Origin: Macrotrachela quadricornifera
Lineage: Eukaryota; Rotifera; Eurotatoria; Philodinida; Philodinidae
Direction: 5' to 3'
Length of the DNA stretch: 64,000 nt
Assembly (NCBI GenBank): GCA_022393335.1
Contig: JAJEKB010021601.1
Location: 2,419,713 to 2,483,712 of the forward strand
Shown here: in pieces, positions 34,455 to 44,500 of the stretch
Position numbering within the stretch: the stretch's first letter is position 1
Layout: each line of letters starts with the position of its first letter
The notes under the pieces: generated by a model
Seen by the model: the letters and a program-made list of their open reading frames with translations, nothing else
What the model was told of the DNA's origin: nothing
The model's database searches: none
Position numbers and translations under genes: made by a program

Positions 34455-35891
34455 ATGTGGGGCAAAATAATTCTGTTAGGAATAATTGTTTTAGTCATGG
34501 TATCTCTGTCAAGATCATTAATTATTTATATAATATGGTTGAAATTCCTCGAAATAATTCCAGTTATAATCGATATAATTGATTTAGGTTTTATTTACTA
34601 TACTTATCAAGAAAATTCATTGATACGTTCATCTAATCGTTTTATTATCACTTTTACTTTAGCTTTTATTTGTTTATTATTCAATACTGAATTGATACGT
34701 CAAAAATGTGATTGTCAATGGAAAAGACAAATAATTTCCATTTTGAATTTTTCACTTTTTATCTTGATTAATGTTAGTCTTATGCGATATATGAAGACAA
34801 TCAATCCAATTCGTCTCGTACGACAGATAATCTTAGGCTTATTAATATTTCATCTAAAAAATCTTTCCTCTCATGAAATATTCTGGAATGAATTAATTCC
34901 TTCGAATGAAAATCCAAGACGTTATTTCAATTCAATGATAAAATTCAAAATTCTTCATTTGATGCTTTACATTCAATGTTTGATATCATTAGGTATTATT
35001 TGTCTATTCATATTAATGATCTGTAGTAGTGAAAAATTTTCTCTTATAAACCATTTTTCATCATTTGGATTGATTCTTTTAATGTGTATGATCATTATTT
35101 ACTTTATATGTCGAGATACTTTACAGAATCAAGAAGTTCTTTACCAATATGAAAACTTATATCGTCGTATTAGAACTGATACTTCTCAAAATCTAGGATT
35201 GCAGCCGCAAATACAAACAAAAGAACGAACATGTTCAGTTTGTTTTGCTGTTCAATATTGCGATGAATTTGAGTTTAATTTTTCAAATAATTGTCATCAT
35301 GCAATACGATCTGTATGTAAATCGTGTTTGTTACAACATATTCAACATACATTTGAAATAACATTTACCGATGATATTTCTTGTCCTGAACCAAATTGTT
35401 CTAGTAAATTCGATTATGATGCAGTAAGAAACATTCTATCTCTTAATCATGATAGAAAACTTCTTGAAAGATATGATCAATATATCACGCATCGACAATT
35501 AGAACAAATGAATGAATTTATTTGGTGTTCAAATCCTGTGTGTAATGTTGGACAATTGAATGAAGGTGGAAAAGAAAATATCATCGTAACTTGTTATCAT
35601 TGTCATCAAAAAACATGTTTTATTCATAAAATCAAATGGCATAAAGGATTAACTTGTGAAGAATATGATCAAGAAATGGATCCAAAGTTTGAAGCTAGTC
35701 AACGATGGATAATTGAAAATTCAAAAAAATGTCCCAATTGTCCTTATCAAATCGAGAAAAATATGGGATGTGATCATATGACTTGTATTAAATGTCGTTA
35801 TCAATTTTGTTGGTCATGTTTAGCTGATTTTAAACCTATACGACAAGATGGAAATCATCGACATAAACCTACTTGTAAACATTATGCTTGA
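34455..35891 (+). CDS. Membrane-anchored RBR (RING-IBR-RING) E3 ubiquitin ligase
   Basis: 478 aa, one exon. Residues 1-230 hold several hydrophobic helices (first MWGKIILLGIIVLVMVSLS), so the protein is predicted to sit in an internal membrane. The TRIAD is C-terminal. RING1 spans about 260-315 (CSVCF...CKSCL...CPEPNC). The IBR spans about 335-400 (FIWCSNPVC...CYHCHQKTCF...C). RING2 spans 426-455 (KKCPNCPYQIEKNMGCDHMT and CIKCRYQFCWSC). C439 in NMGCDHM is the expected catalytic cysteine that takes ubiquitin from the E2 before transfer. All zinc ligands expected by eye are present, so it looks active. The ATG at 34455 is the first start of the open frame, but an in-frame segment upstream is separated only by a TAG. 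A TATA-like ATATATATATAG lies near 34132 and AATAAA near 35930. Confidence 0.9.
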   Translation: MWGKIILLGIIVLVMVSLSRSLIIYIIWLKFLEIIPVIIDIIDLGFIYYTYQENSLIRSSNRFIITFTLAFICLLFNTELIRQKCDCQWKRQIISILNFSLFILINVSLMRYMKTINPIRLVRQIILGLLIFHLKNLSSHEIFWNELIPSNENPRRYFNSMIKFKILHLMLYIQCLISLGIICLFILMICSSEKFSLINHFSSFGLILLMCMIIIYFICRDTLQNQEVLYQYENLYRRIRTDTSQNLGLQPQIQTKERTCSVCFAVQYCDEFEFNFSNNCHHAIRSVCKSCLLQHIQHTFEITFTDDISCPEPNCSSKFDYDAVRNILSLNHDRKLLERYDQYITHRQLEQMNEFIWCSNPVCNVGQLNEGGKENIIVTCYHCHQKTCFIHKIKWHKGLTCEEYDQEMDPKFEASQRWIIENSKKCPNCPYQIEKNMGCDHMTCIKCRYQFCWSCLADFKPIRQDGNHRHKPTCKHYA

Positions 35892-35939
35892 TACGATCAT
35901 GAACAGAATTGTACATTGTTCGAAATTGAATAAAAAAAG

Positions 35940-37359
35940 GATCTTTTAAAAGATTTTCTAAGAAAAATAGTTGTATTTCAAATATATTTCTAAACGGTTT
36001 TGAAGTCTACCTTTCTTGCATTCAACAGACACGTACGAATACACACATAGAATAATAAAATGAGTATCAAAGTATTAATTCAGAAGTTTTTAAATGGTTA
36101 ATCAAGTCTAATATTCGAAGGTTGATTTTTTTATTGCATTTAGCCTGTAACTATATCAGTACTAGTGTCGGATACGAGTGTCATATTGCTTCTTACCGAC
36201 TTTGTTTGATTGATAGAATAAATCAAAATGAGCCCAGTAGAAGATTCTATCATGCAAGTTACAGACACCAGTTTTCATTTTTCGAATGGGCGAATCAAAA
36301 TTTCAAGTAGGTGGTGCCCATCCAGTGCACCTATCAGATAAATCGATGCTACATACAGGTGTTTGCAGAAAAACTTGCACAACTTCTTCTGAAGACATCA
36401 TTTTCTATATGAGTGCTTTTGGAATTTTTTTATAGTTTGGTAGATAGCCCACGACGAATGCTACACAACATTATAATTCAATATTCGATTTATTTACTTA
36501 TAGGAAAAAAAACAAGTCAAACATCTCTTTTTCTCGGACACATGAAAAACACTTATAATCGAAATTTCAACATTTTTCCTTCAATTGTAGAGAGAGTCAT
36601 ATAAAAAAAAATAGTTTGTATGTATATTTGCGTATTTGTGTTAGGGTCAAAGGTCAAAAAAAACACTAACACTAGAACTTCTTGAAACGTTGCCAAATTT
36701 TCCGTTACACTCCGATAGCGCCTATAGATCCTCAACTCCTAAACCAGAGGCATCTCCATGAATCTTCAACTGGTATACCATAGGGATGCGCTTGAGTCCT
36801 CATCTACTATAGCATGAGAGTACCCGTAGATCCTCAACTTAGGGATGCCACCATATATTTATTTTACTAGTAACTAATATCTATTGTAGAATGCTGGTCG
36901 CTGCGTCCGCTTTTCTATTAGTCGAGAAACGGCCCAATCAGATGCCAGAAAATTGGAGCTCGCTTCTTTAACGCACAACCATCGGCGATTCTATGAGGAC
37001 TTTTATGGAGCACTATTGATAACCTTAAATTGGCCTGAATAACTCTAGAATGCATTCTTATCTTAATGGAGAAAAAACACGTCGAAATCTGATTTGCTGA
37101 TACAAAAGAGTCTCAGCCAATCAGATTTGTCAAACATCTACATCAAATATTGTACAGAAAAATATAGAAAGAATCATGTATTTTACTCCGGTCGAGAAGC
37201 AACAGTAGGGAAAAAACCCTATCGGTTTCACCAAAATGACATGACTATTTCTTTTATTCTCGCGCAAGTCGAACAGATATTAACATTTATTATTAATTGT
37301 TTAAGATTGTGTATCATGATTAACGTATGATTTGTTCTTCCATAAGATATAATATTTGT
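35940..37359. other. No supported gene; short repeated words
   Basis: No exon is supported. The word TAGATCCTCAACT occurs at about 36725 and 36826 inside a degenerate repeat. TTAGGGTCAAAGGTCAAAAAAA near 36640 recurs inverted near 12885. Open frames at 36122-36310, 36413-36604 and 37094-37330 lack protein-like signals. Confidence 0.35.
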
Positions 37360-38310
37360 ATGTAAGTCGATAAATGAGTTCGCCAAATTCAATATCCTCA
37401 GAGCAATCCACCTAGACAAATGATTTTAAGATTATAGACGCGAAGAAAGAAAAATGTTAATTTACAGGCCGATTTGTCCTCCAATGGTAGCGAAGATGTC
37501 GATTATTGTCAGTTGAGCTTCTTACTTATAAACATAAACTTATTTACTGGCACATGTCACAAATACTTTCAAATAGTTTCAATCAAAATAACAATCAAAA
37601 CGTTGTGAAAAATAATTTGGTAGATGAATGGTTGTGTTACTCCCGTTCATTAATGTTGCCGACCAAAAAAATTTTTGTATATCGGTTGGATCTCATTGTG
37701 AACTAACGTGAGTTGTAAATGTTGTGCATGTACATTGAGAAGTATAATGAGAACACCATAATCCTTTTAGTTGGTTATTAGCAATGAATTATTGTTTGGC
37801 TCTGAACCCAATAAAGAAGGGTAACGTTTGAATACATGAACACTGTGAAAAGACAGACTTGTGTGCAAAGATCATAACAAATAGATTCCGAATAAACAGT
37901 ATATGTTGATGCAGTTGGATTGGCGAACATAGTTTGATAAAGTGCACGTAAATCGGAATCGATTTTGGATATATATTCAGTATAAGGAGATGAAAGAAAT
38001 GTCGTTTCACTTTTCTGATAAGTTATAATATAAAATATACCTGATCGAAGACCAATATCATTCTTATTAACTAATGGAAGTTCATCATTATCATGCACTA
38101 ACAACATGACACCATCATAGACAACTTCAACATTTGTCTTTGTTGAATAAACAAATTATTGACGAGTACTTTATATAAAAAAATAAAGCATGAGTTCGAA
38201 GACAACCGAAAATATAATGATCTGGAATACACGATTTGCGGTGTAATAAGCACGACCCACACTGCGAAGATCATGTGTGGAAGTAACAAGAAAATAATCG
38301 ACTATTATTG
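37360..38310 (-). pseudogene. DEG/ENaC (amiloride-sensitive-type) channel pseudogene
   Basis: On the minus strand, about 38310-38180 reads DYFLVTSTHDLRSVGRAYYT and then IIIFSVVFELMLYFF, as in the cytosolic start and TM1 of these sodium channels. Two TAA stops follow near 38155-38175. Then VEVVYDGVMLLVHDNDELPL, GLRSGIFYIITYQK and TVYSESICYDLCTQ match the extracellular part. At 37466-37515 LTIIDIFATIGGQIGL, spliced with phase kept to WIALRILNLANSFIDL (from 37411), matches the TM2 segment with its GGQxGL signature. The region between is decayed and the cysteine-rich finger domain is incomplete. The order TM1, loop, TM2 on one strand makes the family call good; the stops make it a pseudogene. Confidence 0.6.
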
Positions 38311-38994
38311 ATTATTGATGATGATGTACAAATGAATCCGGTTGTATTTCACCTATCATGCTTTCCATTGTTGAAGAATTGATTTTCTTAAAACAATTAC
38401 AATGAGTCATATTCATATTTCGCTTGGTGACTACAAAATATCCATCAAGCAAAACGAGAATATGGCTTGTTGCTAAAGTAGGATGTCACATATACACAAA
38501 TTTCGAAGTTTATACTTGACGTATTCAAACACTTTCTAAAAATCAACTACAACTAAAAAAGATGATTTCTAAGTAGATGGCTTTTGTCATTCATTTATAG
38601 AAAGTGATTTATATGGGAGTAAGTATCCTGATGAATCCTGTTCTTTCCTGATGTATATGATACTTCACTCAAAGTATTTATGTAACTACTCAATAATTTT
38701 TATAATTCTTTAAATTGTTGTAAGGCAAACGCTTGGACATCGTTACTGTTGCACTGTTTACATAAAAACGTTTCGCTCCTCAAATGGTAATCATTTGAGA
38801 TGTATCATTGCTAAAAATGTGTCCTACAATCGTCCACACAGGTTTTGCTGATTTAATTTCTATTCAATAATATTACAATAATTGTTTTTCTTTACATTTA
38901 CTCGTTGCCTTCTTCTTAATTTTTATTCCATGAAGAGCTTGCCGATCCAAAGATTTCGAAGAGGACAATGGGTTTTCTTATAGGAGGTCGCGGG
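38311..38994. other. No gene seen
   Basis: AT-rich spacer, nothing supported. Confidence 0.4.
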
Positions 38995-39420
38995 CACATC
39001 GCTAGCGATATCATCTTGAATGATAAGCAATATCCCATTAAATAACCAACGATAGTCCATTAGACGGTAAGCGATATCCCCTGAGTGGTAAACGATATCC
39101 TATTGAATAACAAGCGATGTCTCATAGGATGACAGCAATATCCCATATGGTAAATAAAGCGATATCCTGTGTGAAATAATGATGTCCCGTTGAATATGAG
39201 AGATCTTTATGATGTGCATCATTACGTTATTAGATACCCAGGTACTATACCACATGTAGCGATGTTCCATATAGTCGAAGGCAATGTCCTATGATAAGTA
39301 ACGATCTCCTATATCGCTTCGATATCCTATAGAAAAAGACGATATGCCATTGCAGTTATGTCATACCATGTTAGTAATTCAATATCATATATCCACGAAC
39401 GATATCACAAAAGTTGGTAA
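38995..39420. repeat. Degenerate minisatellite of GCGATATCCCATTGAATGATAA type
   Basis: About a dozen imperfect copies at roughly 25-35 bp spacing, each centred on CGATATCC or a one-base variant, followed by a TTGAATRAYAAG-like tail. One more pair lies at about 40030-40065 (GCGATATCCCATGGG, ACGATATC), past an intervening stretch with repeated TTCGGCGAT words (39420-40000). Confidence 0.6.
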
Positions 39421-39549
39421 GTATGCTCTTCGCCGAAATAAAGATCGTCGAAATTCGATAATCTGCATTTCGGCGATGTTACTATCGATGATGTGTATAT
39501 TGGCGATACCATTTATTGATGAATTTTATTATGATCACAAAAACTAAAA

Positions 39550-39690
39550 CTATTAACTGAGTTGGGTTAGGAGTCAACTTCATAATTAAATTGAATTAGC
39601 ATCTAAGTTAAGTTAGTAGCTGAGTCAAGTCAGTAAATAAATCAAGTCAATAACTAAGTCAAGTCAGTAACTGAGTTGAAATATATGAAA
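39550..39690. repeat. Short tandem repeat, AGTCAAGTCAGTAACT type
   Basis: About seven imperfect copies, 15-20 bp each, of AGTTAAGTTAGTAGCTG / AGTCAAGTCAGTAACTA in a row. It lies between the two halves of the CGATATCC/CGGCGAT repeat region and is non-coding. Confidence 0.55.
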
Positions 39691-40089
39691 TAATAGGGTA
39701 AGTATGCTCTCCGTCGAAATTAATATCACGGATACTTTTTTCAATGCTTCTTTTACCACCGCCGTCTAGATAATCCAAGCTGTCATCAATGTTTATAAGA
39801 CAATACCTAAATAGATTTCAAGTCTATAATAAATATTTAAAAAGCAAGCGCAAGAGATGATCGCCAAAAATTAGATCTTTGAAGTAAATATTGGTGGTAA
39901 TAAATGATCGAAAAAATTCGGCGATCTTGTTTTTCGATAATGTTCTTTTCGGCGCGAGTTTCGGCGATCTCACTTTTCGACGATATACTATTCGGCGACG
40001 AGCATTACATTCCAAAAGTTGACAGGGGTAGCGATATCCCATGGGAAATGGTACGATATCTACTTTTCAGGGACATCGTCAACTGCTGT

Positions 40090-40772
40090 TGGTTTTGGGT
40101 TTTCATCTTTCTATTGAATTAGGATAGGTGTTATTTAGTATTGTAAGAAGAAAACATACTATTGTTCGGATCATATGAGAGAGAATTAGATAATACATGG
40201 ATTGGTCCGAATAACATTATGTCGTATCCTTACGATAGTGAAGAAAAGCATTATTAGATGATTGAACTGTGAGTTCACAGTTTTCTCCACTATTGTCAGG
40301 ACAAAACATAGTATTGTTCGAGCCAATCTAGAGGTTTATAGGGGTCCTCTTTCATATGACCTGAACAACATCATGCTTTACCCTTACAAGAGTATTTTTC
40401 ATCCTTACAATATTAGAGAAAAATACTACTAAGTCAACCAATTATGAGCTCATGACTTTTCTCTATCATTATAAAGATAAAGCATAGTGTTGTTAGGGTT
40501 ATATGAAAGCGAACCCCTACAAACCCCTAGATCGGCTCGAATAATATCATGTCTTGTCCTGACAATAGTGGCGAAAACTGTGAACTCACAGTTCAATCAT
40601 CTAATAATGCTTTTCTTCATTATCGTAAGGATACGACATAATGTTATTCGGACCAATCCATGTATTATCTAATTCTCTCTCATATGATCCAAACAATAGT
40701 ATGTTTTGTCCTTAAAATAGTAAAGAATACCTATTCTAACTCAATAGAAAGACGAAAATCCAAAACCAAAAC
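40090..40772. mobile_element. Foldback element, arms about 340 bp with almost no spacer
   Basis: A nearly complete palindrome centred near 40430. The left arm starts GGTTTTGGGTTTTCATCTTT and the right arm ends AAAGACGAAAATCCAAAACC. ACATACTATTGTTCGGATCA, GAATAACATTATGTCGTATC and TGTGAGTTCACAGTTTTC all have complements in reverse order. No coding capacity; likely a MITE/foldback. Confidence 0.75.
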
Positions 40773-41527
40773 CTAGAACATCCCTATTTGGCATCATTTG
40801 CTTATTTGTGTATGTGTCATATTTCTACAGAGGTCGCATTCTTGCAACAAAAGACAAAACACAAAGAAAAGGTGAATACTTTTAACTTGGGAATAATTTT
40901 ATTTTTAAAGCCCCTTTGAAAAATTTTAATATCGTTTCATAATCAAGACTAATGAATTCTCAGTAAAGTGTTGGTTGCATTAGTTTTTTGAAACTATGAT
41001 CAATGATTCATACAACTGTTACCTTTCATAATAAATTTAATTTTTATTAATAAAAGGAAAAAAACCCAGAGAAATGTTTTTTCATTCTATATAATCAAGA
41101 TTTACTCGTTCTGTACGCGTCTCTATCAGTGCTCCTTTTGTTTTCGATTACAACACGCAGACGGTAGAAGCAGTTAGAGATCTAAATTTTTTATCAGAAT
41201 GTACTCATAATTAGTAAACATCTCATAGTATAAAAATTTCAATTTAGCTCGAGCTATAAGATTTCTAAAAACGATTTTAGAATTTTACATTGCAATTTGA
41301 AAAGAGTAGGAAAATTTTTAATTCAATATTTGATATTTTTCACTTTTCTACAAAAATTTTTGAGCTTTACTTTTTGCATTTCCAGTACAATGTGATCATA
41401 GATTATTATATCTAATATTCTCGTTTAGATCAATTTATTTTGCATTTTATTTTTCATACTAATCATATAAAACCAACGGCTATCATCAAAGTGTATTTGA
41501 GTATATAAAAATAAATAAATTATTAAA
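40773..41527. promoter_or_regulatory. Upstream region of the RdRP gene
   Basis: AT-rich and without coding signals. A TATA-like TATATAAAAATAAATAAAT run lies at about 41501-41520, directly before the start codon at 41528; it may be too close to be the true TATA box. No other element was recognised. Confidence 0.3.
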
Positions 41528-44500
41528 ATGTCTTCATCAGAATATGAATCCGAGCAGAATTTTTACGATGATAACTCGGAGGAAGACATGATCAATAGTG
41601 ACACGGAGGAAGACATATTCAACAATGACGATTACGACGATGCTTGTAACTTTGACGATACATCGCATTTTGCATCACTATTGGATTCACTTTTGGAGAA
41701 AGCTGTACCCGATCTCTCAACAAATTCTTCTGTTCATTCGGCCATGGATCTTAATTCCGATTGTTCAACTAATTTAAATTTATCAACACCATATCTTAGT
41801 GACTCACTTCGTACATATTTGACAGTTTCACCACTCATCCGAAAACCATCAAACTCATTCAAACCTTACTTATCAATTGATCCTACAGTTGATAGTTTAG
41901 GATCCAGTTCGTTATCATCATCTGAACTCTATATTGGAAATCTTCCTTCTAACACTAACTTATCTGCATTGAAAGAATGGTTTATTGGTTGTGGCTATGG
42001 TGTTAGTCGTATCGATGCACCAAATAAAGTGAGCAAAGCTTTATATCTTTATTTAATCGAATATTAAATTTTACATGTTATTTCTAGAGACGTGCTTGTT
42101 ATACGTTTGTACGCTTTGATTCGATTTCTATTGCTACAAAAGTTCTATATCAAAGTGAAAGAAGACGATCAAACTTCATTTTTAATGGCCGTGAATTGGA
42201 TATCAAACGTCCTACTCGATCTTCTACACAACCTACTAATATCACACCCATGACAACAGCAATCGATATGACGCCTAAAACTTTTAATTTTAATATTACA
42301 GATGTTCAGTATGGAACACTTATTATAGGTGCAGCTATGGAAAACATTCAGAAAATAAATAGTAATATTTCTAATCAAGATGAATTCGGGATTATCGTGC
42401 AAGGTTTGATGAATGAAGAATGCAAGATTTCTTTTCGTCTTAATATAGATTCTGAAAAGAAAAAACTATCTATTATTGGTGAAATTGATTTAAATATCTC
42501 GACGTTTTCTAATGCGAATATTACACTAGGATTTGAATGGAATTTTCAAGAGTAAGTTTAATTAATTTATACACTTTTCTATAAGATAAAACTATTTTAT
42601 ATATTTCAGTTTAAAAGGTAGAAAGATAACTCCAGTATTAGTCAATCATAATGATATCTTTCTCCTGATCGAATTTAAACGACCTCCAATTGTATTGAAA
42701 GTACGAAATATTACTCAGGAAGATTTTGATACATCCGATGATGTTCGACTTCCAGGCCCAGGATTTACTGGTCATGCTAATACATGGCTTTTTAAATTAT
42801 CATCAGAAAAACTTGCAAATTCTTACGTAGAGTTATTTACAATTCTACGACGTTATAATTTATCACCAAAACAATTTACCGAACACAATATCATCAGTTT
42901 AACTAGTTCACTAGAAGCAGCTGAAAAGAATCTCGAATGTGTCCAAGTATTGCAAAATGATTCATGGGTAAAACAAAATCAAATTAAAGTAGATAATTTT
43001 CTTTATCATCAATGGTCAGTATATCCATTTGAAACTAAATTTGAAATCATGAAACTTATATCAAAACATATAATCACAGTCTATGATTTAATTGTTGATG
43101 AACAAGCAGAATATATTTTAAAAAAATGTACTATTAATACAGTTATTGCTTGTACAGGTAAATACAGATATTTGATTTCATTAAGAAAAACTACATCTAT
43201 ATTTTAATAGACAGAATTGTTGAATTTGCTCCTAGATGGTTTTCTACTACCTGTGATAATGCAGATGAAGATTGGAGCGTGAAAACTGAAGCACAAGTAG
43301 AATATGAATCCACGATCGTTAATAATTCACTAACTTCTTCACATATTCGTTTAAGTACCACTGGCGCATCGATTGACATAGGACACACTAAAACAGAATC
43401 GATGATAACAGACATGAATCACCATTCGTCCGGAACACAACAGCGTCATATTGGAACATTTAGTCGTCTTCTTCTTTTTGCTCTTGATCAATTATGCAAA
43501 AGAAAAGAACTTCGTCAAATAACAGGAATGTATGTAACTAAACTTGAATTACGTACTGCTAATGCTAATCCATTTTTAATACGAAAAATATACATCACAC
43601 CATCGACTATTCTTTATGAAGGACCATATTGGGAAGAAAAATGCGCAGTTACACGGGAATTTGTAAAATATCAAGATAGATTTCTTCGAGTGACTTTTCG
43701 TGATGAAGGTAAGATAATTTATTTATGAAATGATGTTTATATTATTATTTCAAATAGATTATCGTGAATTACATAATTATAATAATAATATGACAAAAAT
43801 GTATGAACGTATTAAAAAGATTTTAATACACGGTATTAATATATGTGGACGAAATTATCAATTTTTAGCTTTTTCAAATTCACAATTACGTGAACATTCT
43901 TGTTGGATGTTTGCATCAATTAAAAATGGTACAACAGTCGATACTATTCGTTCATGGATGGGTGACTTTAGAAATATTCGTCCGGTAGCGAAATTAGCCG
44001 CACGTGTGAGTATAATTATGTATATCTATATATATAAAGAAAAATGTTTGTCTATGTATCTGGGTGTGGGTGAAATCTCACCCAGATGGTGCTGTAATAG
44101 CTAACATTAACAAAGTTTCCACAATGCTTTCCTGAGTTGAGATGTAGTTTTAAAGAGTGTTGTCAGTACTTATAGGAGTAGAGAGAGGCGTCTAGGTGAA
44201 ATTTCACTCAGGACCTGTTGCAAAGAAATTTGCGTCAATTTTACAGAAATTTAGCGAATTTGTTATAATTCTGAGCTTAATCATTTCGTATCGATGGTTC
44301 TTTGATCTAAATGTGAGAATCGAAGGTTTCTAATAGATTATAAGGGAAAAAAATGTATACAAGTGTTTCCTTGATTCACAACTATGGTATATCCATTTAT
44401 TTTCTATGACTCACAGAAACAACGTATTTGTTCTTTTTCTTGACTCACAACGATGACGCATCTATATATATAAAGAAGCATGTTTGTCTGTTCGCTATGC

